Assembly: GCF_008580665.1 (NCBI RefSeq)
Contig: NZ_BKDJ01000006.1
Coordinates: 111,212-175,211, forward strand
Source: Zafaria cholistanensis
GTDB taxonomy: Bacteria; Actinomycetota; Actinomycetes; Actinomycetales; Micrococcaceae
Direction of reading: 5' to 3'
Length of the DNA stretch: 64,000 nucleotides
Part shown: positions 53,879 through 62,600 of the stretch, in pieces
How the letters are laid out: each line of letters starts with the position of its first letter
Position numbering within the stretch: position 1 is the first letter of the stretch
Program-made: the position numbers and the translations under genes
Notes under the pieces: model-generated
The model's database searches: none
Seen by the model: the letters and a program-made list of their open reading frames with translations, nothing else
What the model was told of the DNA's origin: nothing

Positions 53879-55339
53879 ATGGATGCGCCGGCCCAGTCCA
53901 CCGTGGTCTTTGACAGTCACTTCGCGCGCGAACTGCCGGAGATGGCGATTCCGTGGCGGGCGGAGGAGTTCCCGGATCCCCGGATGCTGGTGCTGAACGA
54001 GCCGTTGGCAACATCCTTGGGCTTCGATCCGGCATTCCTGCGGACCCCCGACGGTTTACTGCTGCTGACGGGCCAGCGGCCCCCGCAGGGGTCGGCACCG
54101 GTGGCCCAGGCGTATGCGGGACACCAATTCGGCTGGTACTCGCCCCGCTTGGGTGACGGGCGGGCCCTGTTGCTCGGCGAGGTTGTCGACGGCACCGGCA
54201 AGCGCCGCGACATCCACCTCAAAGGTTCCGGGCAGACTCCTTTCGCCCGGGGCGGGGACGGGTTTGCCGCTATTGGCCCCATGCTCCGCGAATACATCGT
54301 CAGCGAGGCGATGCACGCCCTCGGCGTGCCCACGACGCGGTCCCTGGCCGTCGTCGCGACGGGACAGTCCGTCTCCCGAGAGACCCTGCTCCCGGGCGCG
54401 GTGCTGGTGCGGGTGGCCAGCAGCCACCTGCGCGTGGGCAGTTTCCAGTACGCCCGGGCCACGGGCAACGCCGACCTCCTGCGCCGCCTGGCGGACCATG
54501 CCATCGCCCGCGACCATCCCGCCGCCGCGCAGGCCGAGAACCCCCATCTGGCACTGTTCCAGTCGGTGGTGTCGGCCCAGGCATCGCTGATCGCGCAATG
54601 GATGCTCGTGGGATTCGTCCACGGGGTGATGAACACGGACAACATGACCGTGTCCGGCGAGACTATCGACTACGGTCCCTGCGCCTTCATGGACGCCTTC
54701 AATCCTTCCGCGGTGTACAGCTCGATCGATGAGACGGGCCGGTACGCCTACGGCAACCAGCCGCTGGTGGCGGAGTGGAACCTCGCCCGGTTCGCCGAGG
54801 CCCTCCTGCCCCTTTTCGACCCCGACGAGGACCGGGCGGTCGCGCTGGCACAGGAATCATTGGGGGCCTTCTACCCGCAGTACAGCGCGGCGTGGCTGGC
54901 CGGCATGAAGGCCAAGCTCGGACTGCCGGGCCTTGAGGATTCCGCCGCGTCTTCGCTGGCCAAGGAGCTGACCGGCCTCCTGCAGGCCGCGGGGGCCGAC
55001 TACACCTCGTTCTTCCGCGCACTCGGCCGGGCCGCCGGCGGCGACGACGCTCCGGTCATCGCGTTTTTCCAGGACCCCCAGCCCCTGCGGGAGTGGCTGG
55101 GGCGCTGGCGGGCGCTGGCTCCCGACGCCCGGGCCATGGAGAGGACCAACCCGGCCTACATCCCCCGCAACCACCTCGTCGAGGAGGCGCTGGCCGCCGC
55201 CGCGGCGGGGGACCTGGACCCCCTGCGCCGCCTGCTGGGAGCCGTCACGGCCCCCTATGACGAACGGCCGGGCCTGGAGCGCTACGCCGCCCCCGCGCCC
55301 GAGGACTTCGGAACGTACCGCACCTTCTGCGGCACCTGA
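53879..55339 (+). CDS. selO: SelO/YdiU protein adenylyltransferase
   Basis: A 486-residue pseudokinase-fold enzyme that transfers AMP from ATP to Ser, Thr or Tyr of proteins during redox stress. Key pieces are [45 protein letters not shown]-like [15 protein letters not shown], and [20 protein letters not shown] with the catalytic Asp/Asn/Asp set. A Cys sits next to the C-terminus (FCGT), where eukaryotic SelO has selenocysteine. A -10-like TATGCT ends six bases before ATG 53879 and no ribosome site exists, so the message is probably leaderless. It lies between the two 530-bp repeats. Confidence 0.94.
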   Translation: MDAPAQSTVVFDSHFARELPEMAIPWRAEEFPDPRMLVLNEPLATSLGFDPAFLRTPDGLLLLTGQRPPQGSAPVAQAYAGHQFGWYSPRLGDGRALLLGEVVDGTGKRRDIHLKGSGQTPFARGGDGFAAIGPMLREYIVSEAMHALGVPTTRSLAVVATGQSVSRETLLPGAVLVRVASSHLRVGSFQYARATGNADLLRRLADHAIARDHPAAAQAENPHLALFQSVVSAQASLIAQWMLVGFVHGVMNTDNMTVSGETIDYGPCAFMDAFNPSAVYSSIDETGRYAYGNQPLVAEWNLARFAEALLPLFDPDEDRAVALAQESLGAFYPQYSAAWLAGMKAKLGLPGLEDSAASSLAKELTGLLQAAGADYTSFFRALGRAAGGDDAPVIAFFQDPQPLREWLGRWRALAPDARAMERTNPAYIPRNHLVEEALAAAAAGDLDPLRRLLGAVTAPYDERPGLERYAAPAPEDFGTYRTFCGT

Positions 55340-55397
55340 ACGACCTGAGGCACCTGAACGACGGCGGCACCTGAAGGGCGGCGCACCCCCTCGCGGT

Positions 55398-55927
55398 GGT
55401 GCACTCCTGGGGGCGGGGGCGTGTTGGGGTGGTTAGGTTCTGGTTGTGCCGTAGATGAATTTTTCGGCGTGGGCGACGGCTTTTTTGAAGGAGTCGTTGC
55501 GCAGGGCGGCCTGCCGGGCGTCTGCGGTGTCGCCGGGTTCGACGTATTGGGTGAAGCCCGGGTGCAGGACCCAGATGCCTCCGGTGGGTGGGAGGTAGAA
55601 GACGGCGAAGGAGCGGTTTTCCCTCTCGTCCTGCCAGACCGGGACGACGGCGACGGCTGCGCCGGTGTCCACGTTGATCCATTGGGCCCGGGGCCGGGGC
55701 TGGTCCTCGTCGTAGACGCTGGGGTCCAGGAAGGGGGCTGTGCCCGGGCCCCATTTTTCTTCGAATCTTTCATGGAATACCGGGAAGAGGGTGTCGTCGT
55801 ACCGGCGCCATCCGGTGTGGCCTTCCCGGTCCTGTCCGCCGAACATGTTGCTGCCTCCTACAGCTGGTAGCCGCAAAGATGTGCATTGTGTGGGTGCGGA
55901 TATTTTAGTCCCGCCGCGGCCGGGACG
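55398..55927. repeat. 530-bp direct repeat, copy 2
   Basis: Identical as far as I can see to 52220-52749, offset by 3178 bases, same orientation. It ends abruptly on both sides, and the flanks of the two copies share nothing. Recombination between copies would remove the hemerythrin, csbD and selO genes. Confidence 0.93.
55433..55846 (-). CDS. Protein of unknown function, duplicated gene copy 2
   Basis: Identical in sequence to the 137-residue product of the gene at 52255-52668, with the same start, ribosome site and promoter because all lie inside the repeat. It is convergent with selO and divergent from the ABC transporter gene at 56044. Perfect identity implies a very recent duplication or ongoing gene conversion. 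Confidence 0.8.
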   Translation of the reverse strand: MFGGQDREGHTGWRRYDDTLFPVFHERFEEKWGPGTAPFLDPSVYDEDQPRPRAQWINVDTGAAVAVVPVWQDERENRSFAVFYLPPTGGIWVLHPGFTQYVEPGDTADARQAALRNDSFKKAVAHAEKFIYGTTRT

Positions 55928-56043
55928 CACGCGGAAATGGACCCCTAGGGAAGCACCCCTAGTCCCATAGGCGGAGACCCGCCGCGGCAAGATCATCCGC
56001 CCGGAGGGCGCCGGCGGAAACCGGCTTCCGTAGCGTTGAAGCC

Positions 56044-56979
56044 ATGATCCAGGCACACTCTCTGGCCAAGACCTACGGCCCCAAGCGCGCGGTCGACGGC
56101 GTCACGTTCACCGTCCAACCCGGCAAGGTCACGGGCTTCCTCGGGCCCAACGGCGCCGGCAAATCCACCACCCTGCGGATGGCCATGGGCCTTGACCGCC
56201 CCACCTCCGGAACCATCACCGTCAACGGCAAGGCACTCGCCGGGCACCGGGCCCCGCTGCGGGAGGTTGGGGCGCTGCTCGAGGCCAAGTCCGTCCACAA
56301 GTCCCGCACCGCCCGCGCCCACCTCCTGGCGCTGGCGTCCACCCACGGCATTGGCCGGGCCCGTGTCGACGAGGTCATCGGCATCACCGGCCTTGGCACC
56401 GTCGCCGGCAGGAAGGTCGGCGGGTTCTCCCTGGGCATGGGCCAGCGCCTCGGCATCGCGGCCGCCCTGCTGGGGGATCCCCAGACCCTGATCCTGGATG
56501 AACCAGTCAACGGCCTGGATCCCGAAGGCGTGCTGTGGGTGCGCAACCTCGCCCGGGGCCTCGCCGCCGAGGGCCGCACCGTGTTCCTGTCCTCGCACCT
56601 GATGAGCGAGATGGCGCAGACCGCGGACCACCTGATCGTCATCGGCCGGGGCAGTATCCTTGCCGACGCGCCGATCGCGGAGATCCTTGCCGCCCGGAAC
56701 CGCATCCGCACGCTGGTGCGCACCGAACAGCCCGCCGAGCTGATGAACGCCCTCGCGGCCCCCGGCGTGACCCTCACCCGGCTGGACGCCGAGACATTCG
56801 AGGTGCTCGGCGCGGACGCGCGGACCATCGCCCGGCGCGCGCTGGAGCGGCAGGTCCTCCTCCACGAACTCACCCCGCTGCAGGCGTCCCTCGAAGAGGC
56901 GTACCTGGAGCTGACCAAGGACGACGTCGAGTACCAGTCGAGCGTCGGGGCTGTCCCCGGTGCCGGAAAGCAGGCATGA
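56044..56979 (+). CDS. ABC transporter ATP-binding protein (exporter, drug/antibiotic-type)
   Basis: A 311-residue ATPase of the ABC-2 exporter class. Walker A GPNGAGKST is at about residues 37-45, the signature reads FSLGMGQRLGIA, and Walker B LILDEPVNGLDPEG. A C-terminal domain of about 90 residues follows (IRTLVRTEQPAEL...), as in drug and lantibiotic resistance exporters. It overlaps the permease gene by four bases (ATGA). A histidine kinase and response regulator follow, so the transporter may defend against cell-envelope antibiotics; this is inference. Confidence 0.9.
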   Translation: MIQAHSLAKTYGPKRAVDGVTFTVQPGKVTGFLGPNGAGKSTTLRMAMGLDRPTSGTITVNGKALAGHRAPLREVGALLEAKSVHKSRTARAHLLALASTHGIGRARVDEVIGITGLGTVAGRKVGGFSLGMGQRLGIAAALLGDPQTLILDEPVNGLDPEGVLWVRNLARGLAAEGRTVFLSSHLMSEMAQTADHLIVIGRGSILADAPIAEILAARNRIRTLVRTEQPAELMNALAAPGVTLTRLDAETFEVLGADARTIARRALERQVLLHELTPLQASLEEAYLELTKDDVEYQSSVGAVPGAGKQA

Positions 56980-57848
56980 CCATGGCAACGCAACAGACCG
57001 CGGCCCAGCTCCGGCACGACGACGGCCGGTACGGCGACGGCCGGAGCGGCGGCGGGCACGTCACCTTCGGGCGTGTGCTGCGCTCGGAAATCATCAAGTT
57101 CCGCAGCCTCCTCTCCACCCTGGTCCTGGTGCTGGCTACCGTGGCCGTGCTGGTCGGCTTCGGCGCCCTCGGCGCCTGGGGCGTCGGCTCGGCGCTGGAG
57201 GCCACGGGTCCGGAGGCCTTCATGGCCGAAGGGGGCCCGGACCGCATTGCCAACACGCTCGCCGGCAGCGGCGTCACCTTCGCCCAGCTGATCATCGGCT
57301 CCCTGGCCGTGCTGGTCATCAGCTCCGAATTCGCCACCGGCTCCGCACGCTCCACCTTCGCCGCGGTTCCGAAGCGCTACCCCGTGTTCCTCGCCAAGGT
57401 GCTCCTGGTCGCCGTCGTGTCCTTCGTGGTTTCGGCCGGCTCCATGCTGCTCACCGCCATGGTGATCAACCCGATCGTGGAGCACTACGGACTGGAGCAG
57501 GACACCGGCTCCGGGGATTTCCAGCGCATGCTCTGGATCGGTTCCCTGTACGTCACCGCCGTCGCGCTGAGCGGCTTCGCGCTCGGAGCACTGCTGCGCA
57601 ACTCCGCCGGCGCCATCGTCTCCCTCGCCGGGCTGTTCTTCGTGCTGCCGGTCGCCTGCCAGCTGATCCCGGGCGAATTCGTCGCTGACCTGCGCCGGTT
57701 CCTGCCCTCCGAGGCAGCCAGCCAGCTGATCACCGGCTCCACCGGGCCGGAGACACTGGAACTGTGGCAGTCCTGGGTGGTCCTCGGGGCGTGGGTGGTT
57801 GTCCCGCTGGCGCTGGCCGGTACCGTGCTGCAGCGCCGGGACGTTTAG
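56976..57848 (+). CDS. ABC-2 type exporter permease
   Basis: A 290-residue inner-membrane protein with six helices after an N-terminal cytoplasmic segment. [22 protein letters not shown] and a large extracytoplasmic stretch after helix 1, plus [21 protein letters not shown], are typical of these partner permeases. The C-terminus ends LQRRDV, as is common in the family. ATG 56976 overlaps the ATPase stop; an in-frame ATG two codons later is possible. Confidence 0.88.
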   Translation: MTMATQQTAAQLRHDDGRYGDGRSGGGHVTFGRVLRSEIIKFRSLLSTLVLVLATVAVLVGFGALGAWGVGSALEATGPEAFMAEGGPDRIANTLAGSGVTFAQLIIGSLAVLVISSEFATGSARSTFAAVPKRYPVFLAKVLLVAVVSFVVSAGSMLLTAMVINPIVEHYGLEQDTGSGDFQRMLWIGSLYVTAVALSGFALGALLRNSAGAIVSLAGLFFVLPVACQLIPGEFVADLRRFLPSEAASQLITGSTGPETLELWQSWVVLGAWVVVPLALAGTVLQRRDV

Positions 57849-57990
57849 TCCCGAACCTTCCCGGCCACCAGCCCTCCAGTCCCGGGTGGGTCGGCGGAAC
57901 GAACGGCCGCCGCCCCGCCCGGAACACCCCTTCTACCGTGCTCTTCCCCTGCTCCCTTCCACCCCGGCCGCCGAAAGCTAAGCTCAGACC

Positions 57991-59442
57991 ATGACCCCAG
58001 CCCCGCAGCAGGAGACGCCGGAGATCCCCGACGTCTCCTTCGCCGAGCTGTCGGCGCAGCGGCAGGGACCGCTGCGCCGCTTCATGCGCGGGCGCCCGAT
58101 CGCCGTGGATGCCGCCGTCTGCCTGCTCTACCTGCTCCTCTCCGCGGCGGGACCCGTGCAGGGGCTGCAGCGCGGGGACTGGATCCCCGCGTCCCTGACG
58201 CTGGCAGCGGCCGGCCTGCTGTTCCTGCGCCGGCGCTACCCGATGGCGGTCCTGGCCGGCGTCGCGGTGCTGGAAACCGCGGCCATGGCGGCCCAACCGC
58301 TGGATTCCAAGAACGGCGTGGGCCTGTGGATTGCCCTGTACTCGGCGGCCACCCAGTACTCGGGCAAGCGCATGTTCATGCTGGCCGGGCTCATCAGCGG
58401 GGTCCAGACCCTGGCGATGGCCGTCGTCCTGCCCTCGGCGGCCCTGCACCCGCTGCCGGGCCAGGAGCTGGCCGCCGCCACGATTGCCGAGGACCCGGCG
58501 ATCGTGTGGCTGGGGGCGGCCCTGATGGCGGCGCTGAACCTCGGCGCCGTGGCCCTGGGTGCCTGGGTGCGCAACAGCCGGCTGCACGAGGCCGAACTGG
58601 CCAACTGGGCCAACCGGGTCCGCACCCTGGCCCAGGCCTCCGAACGGAACCGGATTGCCCGCGAGATGCACGACGTCGTGGCCCACTCGCTCTCGGTGAT
58701 GGTGGCGCTCTCCGACGGCGCCGCCGTCGTCATCAAGCGCGACCCCGAACGTGCCGCCGAGGTGCTGCGCGAGCTCTCCTCCACCGGACGCGGCGCGCTC
58801 GCGGACATGCGCCGCGTGATCGGTGTCCTGCGGGCCGGACCCGACGCGCCGCTGCAGCCGCAGCCGGCGGCCGGGTCGCTGAAGGAGATGCTGGACGGCT
58901 TCCGCGTCGCCGGGGTGCCGCTGAAGTTCGGACGCACCGGCCCGGACCTGCCGGAGGACGCCAGCTTCCAGCTCACCGTCTACCGCATCATCCAGGAAAG
59001 CCTGACCAACGTGCTGCGCTACGGCCGCGGGGTGAGCCGGGTCGAGGTGCTCATCGCCCGCGACGGGGACACCGTGCGGATCAGGGTCGCGGACAATGGC
59101 CAGCTGGCCGGAGCGGCGCGGGAGGCCGTGGGCAGCGGACAGGGCCTGCGCGGGATCGCCGAGCGGGCCGCCATCTTCGGCGGCTCCTCCTACGCCGGGC
59201 CCGGCCCGCAGGGGGGCTGGGTGGTGCACGTGATCCTGACCGTCCCGGAGGACCCGGACCCGGGTCCGGCCGGCGGCACCACGGCCGCGGGCCCCGCCAG
59301 CACCGGACCCGCGCGCGTCAGCACCGGCATCCCGCCCGACAGCACACGCACCACCGCCACAGGCACGAACGCTCCAGGCACGAACGCCACCAACACAACC
59401 ACAAGGGGGGAGGTCCGGCATGGACCACGCAACGACGTCTAG
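57991..59442 (+). CDS. Sensor histidine kinase, NarL-type partner
   Basis: A 483-residue membrane kinase. Five or six N-terminal helices (about residues 38-190) are followed by a HisKA_3 dimerisation helix with the phosphorylated His in [17 protein letters not shown]. The HATPase has [16 protein letters not shown] and VADNGQ, then [16 protein letters not shown]. The last 60 residues are a Thr/Pro/Ala-rich low-complexity tail. It overlaps its response regulator gene by 23 bases. A -10-like TAAGCT near 57979 suggests a leaderless start. It may sense the substrate of the adjacent exporter. Confidence 0.92.
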   Translation: MTPAPQQETPEIPDVSFAELSAQRQGPLRRFMRGRPIAVDAAVCLLYLLLSAAGPVQGLQRGDWIPASLTLAAAGLLFLRRRYPMAVLAGVAVLETAAMAAQPLDSKNGVGLWIALYSAATQYSGKRMFMLAGLISGVQTLAMAVVLPSAALHPLPGQELAAATIAEDPAIVWLGAALMAALNLGAVALGAWVRNSRLHEAELANWANRVRTLAQASERNRIAREMHDVVAHSLSVMVALSDGAAVVIKRDPERAAEVLRELSSTGRGALADMRRVIGVLRAGPDAPLQPQPAAGSLKEMLDGFRVAGVPLKFGRTGPDLPEDASFQLTVYRIIQESLTNVLRYGRGVSRVEVLIARDGDTVRIRVADNGQLAGAAREAVGSGQGLRGIAERAAIFGGSSYAGPGPQGGWVVHVILTVPEDPDPGPAGGTTAAGPASTGPARVSTGIPPDSTRTTATGTNAPGTNATNTTTRGEVRHGPRNDV

Positions 59443-60160
59443 CGGCCCGGTCGCCGAACGGGATCCGGGGGCACCCATCAGCGTGCTGCTGGTCGATGAC
59501 CAGCCGCTGCTGCGCATGGGGTTCCGGCTGATCCTTGAGGGCGAACCGGACCTGCGGATCGTCGGGGAGGCCTCCGACGGCCGCGAAGGCGTGGCTGAGG
59601 CCGCCCGACTGCAGCCCGACGTCGTGCTGATGGACGTGCGGATGCCGGCGATGGACGGCATCGAGGCCACCCGGCGCATCGCCGCGGCCGGAGGGTCTTC
59701 GCGGATCATCATCCTGACCACCTTCGACCTCGACGAGTATGCGTTCGCCGGGCTGCAGGCCGGCGCCTCCGCCTTCCTGCTCAAGGACGTCGCCCCGGAG
59801 GAGCTGGTCCAGGCGGTGCGCCTGGTGGCCAGCGGCGACGCCGTCGTCGCCCCGCGCGTGACCCAGCGCCTGCTGGAGACCTACGTCCGCGGCGCCGGCG
59901 CCGCGCGGCCCCAGCCGCCCGCCCCGGAGCGGGATCCGCTGCTGGAGGACCTGACCCCGCGCGAGCTTGAGGTCCTGGGCGCGATGGCCGAGGGCCTGTC
60001 CAACGCGGAGATCGCCCACCGCTTCTTCCTCTCGGAGGCGACCGTCAAGACGCACGTGCGCCGGATCCTGACCAAGCTGCACCTGCGGGACAGGGTTCAG
60101 GCGGTGGTCTACTCCTACGAAACCGGACTGGTGGTTCCCAGCCAGGGACTGGACTTTTGA
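59420..60160 (+). CDS. NarL/FixJ-family response regulator
   Basis: A 246-residue regulator. The receiver domain shows [15 protein letters not shown], the phospho-acceptor Asp in [13 protein letters not shown], and LLKD; a LuxR-type HTH follows ([40 protein letters not shown]). A short proline-rich linker joins them. GGGGGGAGG precedes ATG 59420. It is the partner of the kinase it overlaps and probably controls the ABC exporter operon. Confidence 0.94.
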   Translation: MDHATTSSGPVAERDPGAPISVLLVDDQPLLRMGFRLILEGEPDLRIVGEASDGREGVAEAARLQPDVVLMDVRMPAMDGIEATRRIAAAGGSSRIIILTTFDLDEYAFAGLQAGASAFLLKDVAPEELVQAVRLVASGDAVVAPRVTQRLLETYVRGAGAARPQPPAPERDPLLEDLTPRELEVLGAMAEGLSNAEIAHRFFLSEATVKTHVRRILTKLHLRDRVQAVVYSYETGLVVPSQGLDF

Positions 60161-60165
60161 GCCCC

Positions 60166-60330
60166 ATGAACATCGAATTCCTCCGCAACCCGTGGTTCAT
60201 GGTGGCCGTGCTGCTGCTCTCCGGCGGCACGTTCCTGGTGGCGGTGCTCGGAGCGTCCACGGCGGGCTGGAGTAGCATCGTGCTGGGCGTGGGGATGTTC
60301 CTCTTTGCCCGCTACCGGCAGGGCGTCTAG
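60166..60330 (+). CDS. Small membrane protein of 54 residues
   Basis: The frame starts five bases after the response-regulator stop and encodes 54 residues with two hydrophobic stretches (FMVAVLLLSGGTFLVAVLG and SSIVLGVGMFLFA) and a charged end (RYRQGV). Codon bias is as in neighbours and no other frame is open across it. It may be translated by coupling to the response regulator, since no good ribosome site is present. The function is unknown. Confidence 0.6.
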   Translation: MNIEFLRNPWFMVAVLLLSGGTFLVAVLGASTAGWSSIVLGVGMFLFARYRQGV

Positions 60331-60383
60331 CCGCGCGCTGGACCGGCACCGAAGCAACCGGACCGACGGGAAGGGCACCGACG

Positions 60384-61763
60384 ATGGCCCCCAGCAGCAC
60401 CGCGCAGGAGAACACCGCCGCACCGGACGGTGCTGTTCCGGACCAAGCGGCTGCCCCGGACGGTGCTGTCCCGGACCAAGCAGTTGTCCCGGACCATGCG
60501 GCCGGGCACCTCGCCGACCTGGGCGCCTTCGTGGCCGCCTCCCCGTCCAGCTTCCATGCCGCCGCCGAGGCCGCCCGGCGCCTGGACGCGGCCGGGTTCG
60601 TGGGCCTGGCCGAGGCGGACCCCTGGCCGGGCGGTCCCGGGTCCTACTATGCGGTGCGCGACGGCGCGATCATCGCCTGGGTGGTCCCCGACGGCGCCGG
60701 TGCCGCCACCGGATTCCACATTGTCGGCTCCCACACCGACTCCCCCTCCTTCAAGCTCAAGCCCAAGTCCACCACCGGCCGCCACGGCTGGCTGCAGGCC
60801 GGCGTCGAAATCTATGGCGGACCGCTGCTGAACTCGTGGCTGGACCGCGAGCTGCTGCTCGCGGGGCGGATTGTCCTGCTGGACGGGTCCGAGCACCTGG
60901 TGCGCACCGGCCCGCTCCTGCGTTTCCCGCAGCTGGCCATCCACCTGGACCGCTCGGTCAACGAGGGGCTGACGCTGGACCGGCAGCAGCACATGAACCC
61001 GGTGTGGGGGACCGGGGACCCGGCGCAGGCGGACCTGCTGGCGCTGCTGGCCCGGGCCGCGGGGGTGGACCCGGCCCGGGTGGGCGGGTACGACGTCGTG
61101 GCCGCCGATGCCCAGCCGGCGGCGGTCTTCGGCGGGGACGGGGAATTCTTTGCCTCCGGCCGGCTGGACAACCTCTCCTCCGTGCACGCGTCCCTGGCGG
61201 CGCTGATCGGGCATGCGGCCTCGCCCGCAGGCGGGCACATCGCGGTGCTGGCGGCCTTCGACCACGAGGAAATCGGCTCCGCCACCCGCTCCGGTGCCTC
61301 GGGGCCGTTCCTGCAGGAGGTCCTCGAGCGCATTTCCGCCGGTCTCGGCGCCGGCCTGGAGGACCGTGCCCGCGGATATGCGGACTCGGTGTGCGTCTCC
61401 GCGGACGCCGGGCACGCCGTCCATCCGAACTACCCCGAGCGCCACGACCCGGCCAACCGGCCGCTGGTGGGGGCCGGCCCGCTGCTGAAGATCAACGCGA
61501 ACCAGCGCTACGCCACGGATGCGGTCGGTGCGGCACTGTGGGCGCGCCTGTGCGCCGAGGCGCAGGTGCCTTACCAGGAGTTCGTGTCCAATAACGCCAT
61601 GCCGTGCGGCTCCACGATCGGACCGCTGACCGCGACCCGGCTGGGCATCCGCACCGTGGACGTGGGCATTCCGCTGCTGTCGATGCATTCGGCCCGCGAG
61701 ATGTGCGGGGCCGAGGATCCGCACCGGCTCGCCCGCGTGGCCCGGGCGTTCTTCGCCGCCTGA
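60384..61763 (+). CDS. apeB: M18-family aspartyl aminopeptidase
   Basis: A 459-residue zinc metallopeptidase that removes N-terminal acidic residues from peptides in the cytosol. Metal and active-site motifs are FHIVGSHTDSP, GRLDNLSS, FDHEEIGS, SADAGHAVHPNY and LLSMHSARE. The N-terminal 40 residues hold an 11-residue repeat (PDGAVPDQAAA, PDGAVPDQAVV) absent from typical members. ATG 60384 has GAAGGGCACC upstream. The core length is normal. Confidence 0.94.
   Translation: MAPSSTAQENTAAPDGAVPDQAAAPDGAVPDQAVVPDHAAGHLADLGAFVAASPSSFHAAAEAARRLDAAGFVGLAEADPWPGGPGSYYAVRDGAIIAWVVPDGAGAATGFHIVGSHTDSPSFKLKPKSTTGRHGWLQAGVEIYGGPLLNSWLDRELLLAGRIVLLDGSEHLVRTGPLLRFPQLAIHLDRSVNEGLTLDRQQHMNPVWGTGDPAQADLLALLARAAGVDPARVGGYDVVAADAQPAAVFGGDGEFFASGRLDNLSSVHASLAALIGHAASPAGGHIAVLAAFDHEEIGSATRSGASGPFLQEVLERISAGLGAGLEDRARGYADSVCVSADAGHAVHPNYPERHDPANRPLVGAGPLLKINANQRYATDAVGAALWARLCAEAQVPYQEFVSNNAMPCGSTIGPLTATRLGIRTVDVGIPLLSMHSAREMCGAEDPHRLARVARAFFAA
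60423..60488. repeat. 33-bp in-frame tandem repeat in apeB start
   Basis: Two adjacent 33-base units starting CCGGACGGTGCTGT encode the duplicated undecapeptide PDGAVPDQA-x-x at the N-terminus of the aminopeptidase. Confidence 0.75.
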
Positions 61764-61779
61764 GACGGCGCCCCGGCCG

Positions 61780-61836
61780 CGCTGTCCCGGATTTGGTGGA
61801 AAAGGCGGCCCGCTTCCGCCGGGACCCGGGACAGCG
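61780..61836. terminator. Stem-loop downstream of apeB
   Basis: CGCTGTCCCGG (61780-61790) and CCGGGACAGCG (61826-61836) form an 11-pair stem, with a smaller GGCGG/CCGCC hairpin inside. It lies shortly after the apeB stop. Confidence 0.6.
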
Positions 61837-61927
61837 TGCGCTGCGGGGGCGGATTCTTCGCAAGCGCCGCCCGCGGGGGCATCATGGTGGGTGGAGACCG
61901 GCACGGACCCGAAGGGCGGTGGCGAAC

Positions 61928-62533
61928 ATGGCGGAAGCGGCCTTTGCCTTCAAACCCACGCTGCAGGGCGAACGGACCCTGCTGCGCCCGTTCCAGTCCC
62001 AGGACATCGAGGCCATGGGACCCATCCTGGCCGACCCCGAGGTCCTGCACCTGACCGGAAGCGTGCACGCCTCGGCCGAACTGGTGGGCCGTCCCACCGC
62101 CCTGGACGCCAAGACGCGCCATTGGTACCGGACCCGTGCGGACCAGCCGGACCGGATGGACCTGGCTGTCGTGGACCCTGGGACCGGCGAATGCGTGGGG
62201 GAGATTGTCCTCAACAACTGGGAGCCGGGCAACCAGACGTGCAGCCTGCGCATCCTCCTTGGCCCCCGCGGCCGCGGCCGCGGCTTGGGCACCGAGGCCA
62301 TCCGGCTGCTGCTGGACTACGCGTTCGCCCAGACGGACCTGTTCCGGATCGAGCTCGAGGTCTACTCGTTCAACACCCGCGCCCTGCGTGTCTACGAGCG
62401 GGTGGGATTCATCCCCGAGGGACGCCGCCGCGCCGCGCACGTCTTCGATGGCGTCCGCTTCGACGCGATCACCATGTCGGTGCTGCTGCCGGACTGGATG
62501 GAAGGGACCGCCCCGGCGGACCCGCTGCCGTGA
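61928..62533 (+). CDS. GNAT-family N-acetyltransferase, RimJ/RimL-like
   Basis: A 201-residue acetyl-CoA-dependent acyltransferase. The N-terminal LQGERTLLRPFQSQDIEAM is typical of the RimJ/RimL group. The acetyl-CoA-binding motif A reads ILLGPRGRGRGLGTEAIRLLL, and VYSFNTRALRVYERVGFIPEG is motif B. Targets of this group include ribosomal proteins, antibiotics and small amines; the one here is unknown. The start at 61928 is preceded by GGGCGGTGGCG, a modest ribosome site. Confidence 0.9.
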   Translation: MAEAAFAFKPTLQGERTLLRPFQSQDIEAMGPILADPEVLHLTGSVHASAELVGRPTALDAKTRHWYRTRADQPDRMDLAVVDPGTGECVGEIVLNNWEPGNQTCSLRILLGPRGRGRGLGTEAIRLLLDYAFAQTDLFRIELEVYSFNTRALRVYERVGFIPEGRRRAAHVFDGVRFDAITMSVLLPDWMEGTAPADPLP

Positions 62534-62600
62534 GCGCATCCCGGCGCCCGGCCCCCTGCATGCCACCGCCCGTTCACCCTGCCGTGGTGAAGTGGGCACC

